DNA from: Bacteroidota bacterium
GTDB taxonomy: Bacteria; Bacteroidota; Bacteroidia; AKYH767-A; JABDAW01
Assembly: GCA_023251595.1 (NCBI GenBank)
Contig: JAHEYM010000257.1
Span: 1 to 6,149 of the forward strand
Direction of reading: 5' to 3'
DNA length: 6,149 bases
Below the pieces are notes generated by a model. It did no database searches. It saw only the letters and a program-made list of their open reading frames with translations, and had not been told where the DNA came from. The stretch's first letter is position 1, and every line of letters starts with the position of its first letter. This document shows, piece by piece, positions 1 to 5,612 of the stretch. Both the position numbers and the translations under genes were made by a program.

Positions 1-271
1 CAGTTGCAGTTAACAGAACCACCGCATTGTCGTCAAATCGGATATAAGACCCGTCGTTTCTACGGACCTCTTTTTTCACCCGAACGATGACTGCCTTTGA
101 TACAGTTCCTTTTTTTATGTTACCTGAAGGCAATGCATGCTTCACGGTAACGACAATTTTATCGCCCAGACTTGCATATTTTTTCCTTGTTCCACCCAGA
201 ACCCGGATGCAGAGCACTTCTTTGGCTCCGCTATTATCAGCGACTGTTAATCTTGATTCCTGCTGTATCAT
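1..271 (-). CDS. rplN: 50S ribosomal protein L14 (uL14), 3' end cut by window edge
   Basis: L14 binds 23S rRNA and forms part of the 50S face that contacts the 30S subunit (bridge B8 region). I read the frame directly from the sequence because no stop lies inside the window. It starts at the ATG at 271-269 and stays open for 90 codons to the edge, about three quarters of the usual 121-123 residues. It begins MIQQESRLTVADNSGAKEVL and contains the family core LGGTRKKYASLGDKI, then KKGTVSKAVIVRVKKEVRR and GSYIRFDDNAVVLL, which match bacterial L14 closely. The missing part is the C-terminal helical tail. The gap to the rpsQ stop is 15 nt, with no Shine-Dalgarno sequence. Known spc-operon order predicts rplX (L24) and rplE (L5) beyond the edge; that is inference. 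Confidence 0.97.
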   Translation of the reverse strand, partial: MIQQESRLTVADNSGAKEVLCIRVLGGTRKKYASLGDKIVVTVKHALPSGNIKKGTVSKAVIVRVKKEVRRNDGSYIRFDDNAVVLLTAT

Positions 272-286
272 CGTTGTATGTTGAAC

Positions 287-547
287 TTATTTTGCTTTTT
301 CCAGAACTTCTACCAATCTCCAGCATTTGTTTTTGCTGAGAGGTCTTGTTTCGGCTATTTTCACTCTATCTCCCAAACCTGCGGTATTGGTTTCATCATG
401 CGCCATGAACTTCGTGGTTTTCTTGATGAACTTACCGTACTTGGCATGTTTGATCCGGCGTTCTACCGCAACAACAATAGACTTATCCATTTTGCTGCTT
501 GTGACCAATCCGGTTCTTTCTTTACGTAATTTTCTTGTTAGTTCCAT
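287..547 (-). CDS. rpsQ: 30S ribosomal protein S17 (uS17)
   Basis: S17 is a primary 16S rRNA-binding protein with an OB-fold that helps assemble the 5' domain of the 30S body. The 86-residue product begins MELTRKLRKERTGLVTSSKM, where the usual pattern is a basic start followed by G-x-V-x-S-x-K-M-D-K-(S/T). The family signature GDRVKIAETRPLSKNK lies at residues 59-74. The C-terminus CWRLVEVLEKAK resembles Bacteroidota homologues; the cysteine before WRLVEV is a small local variation. Length is normal (about 80-90). The ATG at 547-545 is the only sensible start. It is separated from the rpmC stop by 32 nt and from rplN by 15 nt, which fits one transcript. Bases just before the start (ATTAATCCAC) contain no Shine-Dalgarno sequence. 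Confidence 0.98.
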   Translation of the reverse strand: MELTRKLRKERTGLVTSSKMDKSIVVAVERRIKHAKYGKFIKKTTKFMAHDETNTAGLGDRVKIAETRPLSKNKCWRLVEVLEKAK

Positions 548-579
548 GTGGATTAATAGATACTATTTTAATTCAGTGA

Positions 580-801
580 TTATGCTTTGGGGGGAGAAGT
601 TTTTACAATTTCTTTGTCTTTTCGATTCTTAAACTCAGTTTTCAACCGTGCAATCATGCGACGGGAATAACGAAGTTTCAAAGGATTCTCGAGCGGAGAA
701 ACCGCATGATGCAATTTCATTTGTACATAGTTGTCGTGTTCGAACGTAATCCGCTCGCGGATCTCGTCTGTTGACAATTCTTTAATATCGGCGTGTTTCA
801 C
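580..801 (-). CDS. rpmC: 50S ribosomal protein L29 (uL29), GTG start
   Basis: L29 is a small two-helix protein that sits beside L23 at the polypeptide exit of the 50S subunit. The product has 73 residues. It begins MKHADIKELSTDEIRERI and contains the typical central segment SPLENPLKLRYSRRMIARLKTE (about residues 35-56), the usual L29 C-terminal helix motif R-x-x-I-A-R-x-x-T. The start codon is GTG (plus-strand cac at 799-801). The next in-frame ATG is at residue 28 and would remove the first helix, and the N-terminus lines up with Bacteroidota L29 of the form MK-x-A-E-I-x-E-x-S, so GTG is very probably right. It is the only non-ATG start seen in this window. The 20-nt gap to rplP is mostly a TA repeat. 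The lysine-rich tail DKEIVKTSPPKA is slightly longer than in many homologues. Confidence 0.95.
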   Translation of the reverse strand: MKHADIKELSTDEIRERITFEHDNYVQMKLHHAVSPLENPLKLRYSRRMIARLKTEFKNRKDKEIVKTSPPKA

Positions 802-809
802 TTTGATTG

Positions 810-821
810 TATATATATATA
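810..821. repeat. (TA)6 dinucleotide microsatellite in the rplP-rpmC spacer
   Basis: Twelve bases of perfect alternating TA fill most of the 20-nt gap between the rplP stop (824-822) and the rpmC GTG start (801-799). On the mRNA they sit about 9-20 nt before the start codon, where a ribosome binding site would normally lie. The sequence is seen directly; any influence on L29 translation is inference. Confidence 0.8.
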
Positions 822-1247
822 TTAAACTGCTTCTGTGTAATCTCTTCTTCTGATAAACTTCGTATTCACGGGCAATTTCTGGGCGGCGAGACGAAGAGCT
901 TCTTTTGCTGTTTTTTCATCCACACCTTCTGCTTCGAAGATGATTTTTCCCGGTTTCACAACTGCAACCCAGAACTCAGGGGCTCCCTTTCCTTTTCCCA
1001 TCCTTACCTCAGCAGGCTTGCGGGTAATAGGTTTATCGGGGAACAATCTGATCCAGATCTGACCTTCACGTTTCATAAACCTTGTCACGGCAACCCTTGC
1101 CGCTTCGATTTGTTTTCCGGAGATCCATCCTGCTTCCAACGATTTCAGGGCGAAAGAGCCAAACGATATCTCGTGTCCGCGTTTTGCATTGCCTTTCACG
1201 CGGCCTTTATGCATTTTTCTGAATTTTGTTTTCTTTGGCTGTAACAT
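822..1247 (-). CDS. rplP: 50S ribosomal protein L16 (uL16)
   Basis: L16 is a late-assembling 50S protein that contacts the A-site tRNA region and the 5S/23S rRNA at the central protuberance. The 141-residue product is close to the family norm (136-144). It starts MLQPKKTKFRKMHKGRVKG and carries the L16 signatures: SFGSFALKSLEAGWISGKQIEAAR (residues 28-51), RLFPDKPITRKPAEVRMGKG (67-86) and GAPEFWVAVVKPGKIIFE (88-105). The Arg in VRMGKGKG (residue 82) corresponds to E. coli Arg81, the residue hydroxylated by RoxA/YcfD in that species; whether this host modifies it cannot be seen here. The ATG at 1247-1245 follows a 45-nt gap after rpsC and has no Shine-Dalgarno. A 145-codon frame on the opposite strand across the same region is a shadow. 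Confidence 0.98.
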   Translation of the reverse strand: MLQPKKTKFRKMHKGRVKGNAKRGHEISFGSFALKSLEAGWISGKQIEAARVAVTRFMKREGQIWIRLFPDKPITRKPAEVRMGKGKGAPEFWVAVVKPGKIIFEAEGVDEKTAKEALRLAAQKLPVNTKFIRRRDYTEAV

Positions 1248-1292
1248 CTTAGTTCAATACTTTCGGTATGGCAATTAAGCCTGATTAACTTA

Positions 1293-2069
1293 TTATCTTC
1301 TTCTGTCTGATTTTGAATTTTTGTCTTTGTCACGGTCTCTTCTTCCGCCGCCACCGCCCATTTTACGGTCATCACGTCCCATTCCTCCCGGCAATCCTGC
1401 CTTGGTGGTAGAGGAGACTCCGATGTTTGGTGAAAGATCACGTTTTCCATATACTTCACCTTTGCAGATCCACACTTTTACACCGATCTTGCCGTATGTA
1501 GTCTGAGCCTCACCCAGAGCGTAATCGATGTCTGCTCTGAATGTATGCAGAGGTGTTCTTCCTTCTTTGTATTGTTCACTACGTGCCATATCTGCACCAC
1601 CCAATCGTCCGGAAACCATTACCTTGATTCCTTCTGCTCCCATTCTCATGGTGGAGGCAATCGACATTTTGATGGCACGACGGAATGAAATTCTTGCTTC
1701 AAGTTGACGGGCGATTCCGTCACTCACCAACTGAGCATCCAATTCCGGTCTTTTTATTTCATAGATATTGATCTGAACATCTTTTTTTGTGAGTTTTTTC
1801 AACTCCTCTTTGATCTTATCCACTTCACCACCCCCCTTACCAATGACGATACCCGGACGTGCAGTGTTGATGGTTACTGTAATAAGTTTCAAGGTGCGTT
1901 CAATGATGATTTTCGATACACCACCTTTTGCCAGACGGGCCATCAGATACTTTCTGATTTTCTCATCTTCTACCAGTTTATCGGCATAATTTCTTCCACC
2001 GTACCAGTTCGAATCCCATCCCCGGATTATTCCGAGCCTATTGCCAATTGGATTTGCTTTTTGTCCCAT
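1293..2069 (-). CDS. rpsC: 30S ribosomal protein S3 (uS3), with Gly/Arg/Asp-rich C-terminal tail
   Basis: S3 is a 30S head protein at the mRNA entry channel; with S4 and S5 it contributes to unwinding of mRNA. The product has 258 residues against 233 in E. coli. It begins MGQKANPIGNRLGIIRGWDS. A type II KH domain contains the GxxG loop within RPGIVIGKGGGEVDK (residues 71-85). The basic helix FRRAIKMSIASTMR (129-142) holds the Arg-Arg-x-x-Lys linked to helicase activity in E. coli. The C-terminal S3 domain follows with SGRLGGADMARSEQYKEGRT (153-171) and YGKIGVKVWICKGEVYGKRD (192-211). Residues 212-258 form a low-complexity tail with five consecutive Gly and many Arg/Asp/Lys, probably disordered. 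Longer tails are common in Bacteroidota. The gap to rplV is 21 nt. The preceding bases end in ATTGA, one of two starts here without A at -3. Confidence 0.98.
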   Translation of the reverse strand: MGQKANPIGNRLGIIRGWDSNWYGGRNYADKLVEDEKIRKYLMARLAKGGVSKIIIERTLKLITVTINTARPGIVIGKGGGEVDKIKEELKKLTKKDVQINIYEIKRPELDAQLVSDGIARQLEARISFRRAIKMSIASTMRMGAEGIKVMVSGRLGGADMARSEQYKEGRTPLHTFRADIDYALGEAQTTYGKIGVKVWICKGEVYGKRDLSPNIGVSSTTKAGLPGGMGRDDRKMGGGGGRRDRDKDKNSKSDRRR

Positions 2070-2090
2070 TCAATGTTTAATCAAAATTGT

Positions 2091-2531
2091 TTATGATACT
2101 GAAGGAGTGGTTTCTGCCACTTCTTTCTTAGGTGCAATTATTTTACTATCAAGAATTACTGTTACGTGATTTGATCTTTTTCGAACTCTGTTGGCACGTC
2201 CTTGCGGAGCGGGCGAAATTCTTTTCATCATCCTGCCGCTGTCGACAAAGATCTGAGACACGCAGAGATTTGCATCTTCGATTCTTTTGCCTTCATTTTT
2301 TTGCTGCCAGTTTGATAATGCAGAAAGCAGAAGTTTCTCTACTCTACCCGAAGCCTCTTTTGTAGAGAATTTGAGAAGATGCAATGCTTCATCCACTTTT
2401 TTACCACGTACCATATCGGCTACAAGTCTCATTTTCCGGGGTGATGTCGGACAATTATTTAGCTTCGCAAAGGCGATTTTTTTCATCGCATCTTTCCGAT
2501 CGTTTGCTACATTACGTTTTCTGACTCCCAT
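2091..2531 (-). CDS. rplV: 50S ribosomal protein L22 (uL22), extended at both ends
   Basis: L22 binds all 23S rRNA domains; its long beta-hairpin lines the peptide exit tunnel near the constriction and the macrolide site. The product has 146 residues against 110 in E. coli. The core begins near residue 21 with FAKLNNCPTSPRKMRLVADM, aligning with the start of E. coli L22. The signature region IFVDSGRMMKRISPAPQG (94-111), followed by RANRVRKRSNHVTV, is the tunnel hairpin and looks intact, without the deletions linked to erythromycin resistance. The extra N-terminus MGVRKRNVANDRKDAMK resembles the basic extension of Bacteroidota L22, which supports the ATG at 2531 over an internal Met at residue 16. 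The C-terminal tail IIAPKKEVAETTPSVS is variable and probably flexible. The gap to rpsS is 20 nt. Confidence 0.97.
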   Translation of the reverse strand: MGVRKRNVANDRKDAMKKIAFAKLNNCPTSPRKMRLVADMVRGKKVDEALHLLKFSTKEASGRVEKLLLSALSNWQQKNEGKRIEDANLCVSQIFVDSGRMMKRISPAPQGRANRVRKRSNHVTVILDSKIIAPKKEVAETTPSVS

Positions 2532-2551
2532 GTTCTTTTAATCTGAAAGGG

Positions 2552-2830
2552 TTAGGTTGCTGGTTTATCTTTATTTCCACTATGACCTCTGAAAGTCCTT
2601 GTGGGAGCGAATTCGCCAAGTTTATGTCCGACCATATTTTCTGTTACATAAACAGGAATAAATTTGTTGCCGTTATGGACAGCGATGGTATGACCAACGA
2701 AATCAGGAGAAATTGTTGATCGTCTCGACCACGTTTTCAATACTGATTTTTTCTTCGTTTCATTCATGTTAGATACACGCTTTTCGAGCTTGAAATCTAT
2801 GAACGGACCTTTTTTTAGCGAACGAGCCAT
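2552..2830 (-). CDS. rpsS: 30S ribosomal protein S19 (uS19)
   Basis: S19 lies in the 30S head, binds with S13 near the A- and P-site tRNAs and contributes to the intersubunit bridge. The 92-residue product has the standard length. It starts MARSLKKGPFIDFKLEKRV, the classic R-S-x-K-K-G-P-F motif. It continues with TWSRRSTISPDFVGHTIAVH (residues 33-52), the S19 signature IPVYVTENMVGHKLGEFAPT (58-77), and TFRGH. The tail SGNKDKPAT is short and polar. The ATG at 2830-2828 is preceded by the A-rich sequence AATAATCAAAA without a Shine-Dalgarno. The gap to rplB is 43 nt and contains short ATAATCA repeats. The gene order L2-S19-L22-S3 is the canonical S10-operon order. Confidence 0.98.
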   Translation of the reverse strand: MARSLKKGPFIDFKLEKRVSNMNETKKKSVLKTWSRRSTISPDFVGHTIAVHNGNKFIPVYVTENMVGHKLGEFAPTRTFRGHSGNKDKPAT

Positions 2831-2833
2831 TTT

Positions 2834-2870
2834 TGATTATTGATTATGTTGATTTTCAGAGATTGATTAT
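2834..2870. repeat. Three copies of a 7-nt motif in the rplB-rpsS spacer
   Basis: The plus-strand heptamer TGATTAT (ATAATCA on the mRNA) occurs at 2834-2840, 2841-2847 and 2864-2870, so two copies are in tandem and one lies 16 nt away. The spacer is only 43 nt and very AT-rich, so this may be chance or old slippage. No protein site or hairpin is implied. Confidence 0.55.
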
Positions 2871-2873
2871 GAA

Positions 2874-3698
2874 TTATTTCTTGCGTTTTTCGATGATGTG
2901 TTTGGTCGAAGATCTGTTCGGGTGACGGGTCTTCTTGCCTTTCGCGAGAAGTCCTTTTCTTGATCTTGGGTGACCGCCTGACGCTCTTCCTTCACCACCA
3001 CCCATTGGGTGATCGACAGGATTCATCGCGACACCTCTGACACGAGGTCTTCTTCCTAACCAGCGTTTCCGACCGGCTTTACCATGCTTTTCTGTTAGGT
3101 GATCCGAGTTTGAAACAGACCCGATTGTTGCCATACAGGTTACCAGAATCATGCGTGTCTCACCTGAAGGCATTCTCAGTACTGCATATTTTCCTTCACG
3201 GTTGGCAAGATTCGCGTACGTACCAGCACTGCGAGCCAATGCTGCACCCTGATGCGGACGCAATTCGATATTGTGAATAACTGTTCCTAATGGAATATCT
3301 TTCAGAAAGAGTGCATTTCCGATTTCAGGAGGTGAACCTTCTCCCGAGAGAATAGTCTGTCCGACTTTAATTCCGTTTGGAGCGATGATATATCTTTTTT
3401 CGCCGTCGTTGTAATAAACTAGCGCGATCCTAGCGGTACGGTTTGGATCGTATTCCACACTTTGAATGATGCCCGGAATACCGAATTTATCTCTTTTGAA
3501 ATCGATTATACGATATTGTTTTTTGTGACCACCGCCCATATAGCGCATAGTCATCTTCCCTGAATTATTTCTTCCGCCCGATCTTTTTTGAGGGGCGAGA
3601 AGCGATTTTTCGGGAACAGAGGCAGTGATATCAGCATAATCGCTGATTGCCTTGAACCGTTGACCTGGTGTAATCGGTCTGAATTTTTTAATGGCCAT
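2874..3698 (-). CDS. rplB: 50S ribosomal protein L2 (uL2)
   Basis: L2 is a primary 23S rRNA-binding protein needed for subunit joining and for peptidyl transferase centre assembly. The product has 274 residues, the normal size (273-276). It begins MAIKKFRPITPGQRFKAISD. The RNA-binding OB domain contains SGGRNNSGKMTMRYMGGGHK (residues 40-59) and FKRDKFGIPGIIQSVEYDPN. The C-terminal SH3-like domain contains NIELRPHQGAALARSAGTYA and ATIGSVSNSDH. The signature MNPVDHPMGGGEGRASGGHP keeps the Asp-His pair (residues 229-230), equivalent to the functionally important E. coli D228/H229. Met replaces the His that follows Pro in E. coli; this variant is usual in Bacteroidota. A basic tail ending in EKRKK closes the protein. 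The gap to rplW is 32 nt with no Shine-Dalgarno (AGTCAGAAAAA before the ATG). Confidence 0.99.
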   Translation of the reverse strand: MAIKKFRPITPGQRFKAISDYADITASVPEKSLLAPQKRSGGRNNSGKMTMRYMGGGHKKQYRIIDFKRDKFGIPGIIQSVEYDPNRTARIALVYYNDGEKRYIIAPNGIKVGQTILSGEGSPPEIGNALFLKDIPLGTVIHNIELRPHQGAALARSAGTYANLANREGKYAVLRMPSGETRMILVTCMATIGSVSNSDHLTEKHGKAGRKRWLGRRPRVRGVAMNPVDHPMGGGEGRASGGHPRSRKGLLAKGKKTRHPNRSSTKHIIEKRKK

Positions 3699-3730
3699 TT
3701 TTTCTGACTATTTATTCTCGGGTAGAAATA

Positions 3731-4018
3731 TTAAATTGAACTGTAGAAGTCGATGATATCTCCTTTTTTCAGGGTGATGATTGCTTTTTTGAAGTTCGGT
3801 TTTTTACCCGCAACTACTCCGGCTTTTGTCATTCTAGATGACTTTTTCCCTAGGTATCTCATCGTGTTCACGTCAGCGACCGTAACCTGGTACATCTTTT
3901 CAATTGCCTGACGGATTTGCAACTTATTTGCAATCGGATCGACAATAAAACAATAGACCCCACTCTTACCGAGGTTGGTCATCTTCTCGCTGATGATTGG
4001 TTCTTTTAGGACTTTCAT
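3731..4018 (-). CDS. rplW: 50S ribosomal protein L23 (uL23)
   Basis: L23 borders the peptide exit tunnel and is the docking site for trigger factor and the signal recognition particle. The 95-residue product is typical for Bacteroidota. It begins MKVLKEPIISEKMTNLGKSG. Glu11 in the ISEK motif corresponds to E. coli Glu18, the trigger-factor contact. Further family motifs are ANKLQIRQAIEKMYQVTVADVN (residues 30-51), NTMRYLGKK, and the C-terminal FKKAIITLKKGDIIDFYSSI. The extended loop between residues 57 and 76 is the tunnel-facing segment. The ATG at 4018-4016 lies one base after the rplD stop (TAAAATG), so translation is probably coupled to L4. The first Met is the only one that preserves the KEPIISEK start. 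Confidence 0.98.
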   Translation of the reverse strand: MKVLKEPIISEKMTNLGKSGVYCFIVDPIANKLQIRQAIEKMYQVTVADVNTMRYLGKKSSRMTKAGVVAGKKPNFKKAIITLKKGDIIDFYSSI

Positions 4019-4022
4019 TTTA
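4016..4022 (-). promoter_or_regulatory. Stop-start junction TAAAATG, rplD to rplW
   Basis: The rplD stop TAA and the rplW start ATG are separated by a single A. No Shine-Dalgarno lies upstream (CGAAACCGTAATA precedes the stop), so restart by the terminating ribosome is a likely way to begin L23 translation. The arrangement is seen directly; coupling is inferred. Confidence 0.7.
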
Positions 4023-4643
4023 TATTACGGTTTCGAGTTGCTTCACAGAACTTTCGAAGAACAAAAGATGCTGTGCGTTAAGCAAATCATAGGTGTTTAA
4101 TTCGCCTGGTGTAGTTGTTTTTGAACGACTCAGGTTTCGTGAAGAGAGGTGAAGATTTTTGTCGTTTTTATCTAGTATCAGTAAGGTTTTTTTTCCTGTT
4201 AACTGAAGATTTTTCATTACTTCTGAGAATTTTCTGGTACTGGCTTTTTCGAAATGAAAATCCTCCACTACCATGATCTCATTTTGTTTTACTTTGTAAG
4301 CCAATGCGGAGAGACGGGCCAGCTTTTTAAGTTTTTTATTTAGCTTGAAGTTGTAATCGCGGGGTCTCGGACCGAATGCTCTACCACCACCGATAAACAG
4401 AGGTGATTTTCTGCTGCCGGCACGGGCACCACCGGTACCTTTCTGACGTTTCAGCTTTTTTGTGGTACGCGCAATTTCTGCTCTCTCCTTGGATTTATGC
4501 GTACCCTGACGTTGATTTGCCATATACTGTTTCACATCCAGATAAATAGCGTGATCGTTCGGTACAGTGCTATCCAGAATTTCGGGAAGCGTAACTTTCC
4601 GTCCGGTTTCTTTTCCGTTGATATCTACAATTTTGATGTCCAT
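4020..4643 (-). CDS. rplD: 50S ribosomal protein L4 (uL4)
   Basis: L4 binds 23S rRNA and its long loop forms part of the exit-tunnel constriction beside L22. In E. coli it also represses its own operon; nothing here shows that for this host. I choose the ATG at 4643, giving 207 residues starting MDIKIVDINGKETGRKVTLP, the normal Bacteroidota length. A longer in-frame start at 4691 would add 16 unrelated residues (MHCPDIMVLILLSKNK) and overlap the end of rplC, so I reject it. The tunnel loop is at about residues 46-97 and includes QGTHKSKERAEI, RQKGTGGARAGSRKSP and GGGRAFGPRPRDY. The fold continues with NEIMVVEDFHFEKASTRKF and TLLILDKNDKNLHLSSRNL. The gap to rplC is one base, and to rplW also one base. 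Confidence 0.98.
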   Translation of the reverse strand: MDIKIVDINGKETGRKVTLPEILDSTVPNDHAIYLDVKQYMANQRQGTHKSKERAEIARTTKKLKRQKGTGGARAGSRKSPLFIGGGRAFGPRPRDYNFKLNKKLKKLARLSALAYKVKQNEIMVVEDFHFEKASTRKFSEVMKNLQLTGKKTLLILDKNDKNLHLSSRNLSRSKTTTPGELNTYDLLNAQHLLFFESSVKQLETVI

Positions 4644-4647
4644 TTTA
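4641..4647 (-). promoter_or_regulatory. Stop-start junction TAAAATG, rplC to rplD
   Basis: The rplC stop TAA, a single A and the rplD ATG form the same heptamer seen at the next junction downstream. The upstream sequence (TTATTGTCGAAAAA) has no Shine-Dalgarno. This spacing decides the rplD start and suggests translational coupling, which is inference. Confidence 0.7.
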
Positions 4648-5262
4648 TTTTTCGACAATAAGATAAGAACCATGATGTCCGGGCAATGCACCTTTGATCA
4701 GCATTACATTTTGTTCCGGCAATATTTTTACGATTTGCAGGTTTTTCGTTTTGACGCTGTTTCCGCCGGTTCTTCCTGCCAGTCTTTTCCCTTTAAATAC
4801 GTGTGATGGGTCGGATGAAGCACCCATAGAACCCGGTGCACGAAGACGATTATGCTGACCGTGTGTAGTTCCGCCTACGCCACCAAAACCGTGTCTTTTG
4901 ATAACACCCATGAAACCTTTTCCTTTACTGTTTCCAATAACATCAACATATTCGCCTTCAGCAAAGAGTGAAGTATTGATGATATCACCTTGTTTCGGTT
5001 CGCTACCAAAGTCGCTGAACTCTACAAGTTTGCGTTTTGGAGTTGTGCTTGCCTTGGCAAAATGACCTTTCATCGCCGCGGTTGTATGTTTTTCTTTTTT
5101 GTCGTCGAAGGCGAGTTGGATAGCGGCATAGCCATCTGTCTCAGTGGTTTTTACTTGTGTCACAACACAAGGACCTACCTGAACTACGGTGCAGGGGATA
5201 TTTCTTCCCTCTTCATCGAAGATGCTTGTCATTCCAACTTTTTTGCCGATTATTCCAGCCAT
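4645..5262 (-). CDS. rplC: 50S ribosomal protein L3 (uL3)
   Basis: L3 is an early assembly protein whose long loop reaches the peptidyl transferase centre. The product has 205 residues (E. coli 209). It begins MAGIIGKKVGMTSIFDEEGR, the G-x-K-x-G-M-T motif. Other landmarks are GHFAKASTTPKRKLVEF, the L3 signature YVDVIGNSKGKGFMGVIKRH (residues 105-124), and the loop THGQHNRLRAPGSMG (133-147) followed by SHVFKGKRLAGRTG. At the loop tip, residues 148-150 are Ala-Ser-Ser where E. coli has Gln148-Asn149-Gln150, so the Gln methylated by PrmB in E. coli is absent. The ATG at 5262-5260 follows a 44-nt A/T-rich gap after rpsJ ending GAATAAAATAAA. The stop is one base before the rplD start. Confidence 0.98.
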   Translation of the reverse strand: MAGIIGKKVGMTSIFDEEGRNIPCTVVQVGPCVVTQVKTTETDGYAAIQLAFDDKKEKHTTAAMKGHFAKASTTPKRKLVEFSDFGSEPKQGDIINTSLFAEGEYVDVIGNSKGKGFMGVIKRHGFGGVGGTTHGQHNRLRAPGSMGASSDPSHVFKGKRLAGRTGGNSVKTKNLQIVKILPEQNVMLIKGALPGHHGSYLIVEK

Positions 5263-5306
5263 TTTATTTTATTCTATTTTCTTTAATTTATTATCCCTAA
5301 GAATTA

Positions 5307-5612
5307 TCACACTTTGATTTCTACTTCCACACCACTCGGCAACTCTAATTTCATCAATGCATCTACAGTTTTTGTTGTACTGCTGTATATGTCGAGAAGA
5401 CGTTTATAAGAGCATAGGAGAAACTGCTCACGCGCTTTCTTGTTGGCGTGTGGCGAACGGAGTACCGTATAAATCCTCTTTTCAGTTGGCAGAGGAATCG
5501 GTCCTGAAACGATTGCACCCGTTGTCCGAACGGTTTTCACAATTTTCTCGGCTGATTTATCTACCAGATTGTAGTCGTAAGATTTTAACTTAATCCGGAT
5601 TCGCTGGCTCAT
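5307..5612 (-). CDS. rpsJ: 30S ribosomal protein S10 (uS10, NusE)
   Basis: S10 is a 30S head protein and also, as NusE, pairs with NusB in transcription antitermination. The 101-residue product has the normal length. It begins MSQRIRIKLKSYDYNLVDKS and has TTGAIVSGPIPLPTEKRIYT (residues 30-49), which includes the S10 signature. The loop LRSPHANKKAREQF (51-64) follows. YKRLLDIYSS and the ending KLELPSGVEVEIKV are characteristic of Bacteroidota. Residue 56 is Ala (GCC at 5447-5445), at the position of E. coli Val57. The stop is TGA, the only non-TAA stop in the window. The ATG at 5612-5610 lies 61 nt after fusA and is preceded by AATCAGAATAAA. It is the first gene of the classical S10 operon, here following fusA. 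Confidence 0.98.
   Translation of the reverse strand: MSQRIRIKLKSYDYNLVDKSAEKIVKTVRTTGAIVSGPIPLPTEKRIYTVLRSPHANKKAREQFLLCSYKRLLDIYSSTTKTVDALMKLELPSGVEVEIKV

Noticed and set aside
807..1244. Open frame of 145 codons on the plus strand, antisense to nearly all of rplP
   Set aside because: The protein is rich in Cys, Phe and His with no family resemblance, and the opposite strand is an unmistakable L16 gene. Long antisense frames arise by chance opposite conserved basic proteins.
1196..1459. Minus-strand frame of 87 codons bridging the end of rpsC and the start of rplP
   Set aside because: It overlaps two certain genes in another frame, its composition is unlike a protein family I know, and it owes its length to the low-complexity S3 tail.
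1704..2096. Open frame of 130 codons on the plus strand, antisense to rpsC
   Set aside because: It has no recognisable motif or start context and covers the highly conserved S3 KH region; best read as a shadow.
3327..3335. AGGAGGTGA on the plus strand, a perfect Shine-Dalgarno-like sequence
   Set aside because: It is inside rplB on the non-coding strand, no credible gene follows it, and this lineage does not appear to use such sites.
4186..4193. Run of eight A on the mRNA in rplD as a frameshift or slippage site
   Set aside because: It encodes ordinary Gly-Lys-Lys-Thr in a conserved L4 region, and no alternative frame product of interest follows.
4644..4691. N-terminal extension of L4 starting at 4691
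   Set aside because: It adds 16 residues that do not resemble L4 and overlaps the rplC coding end; the start at 4643 matches family length and the tight TAAAATG junction.
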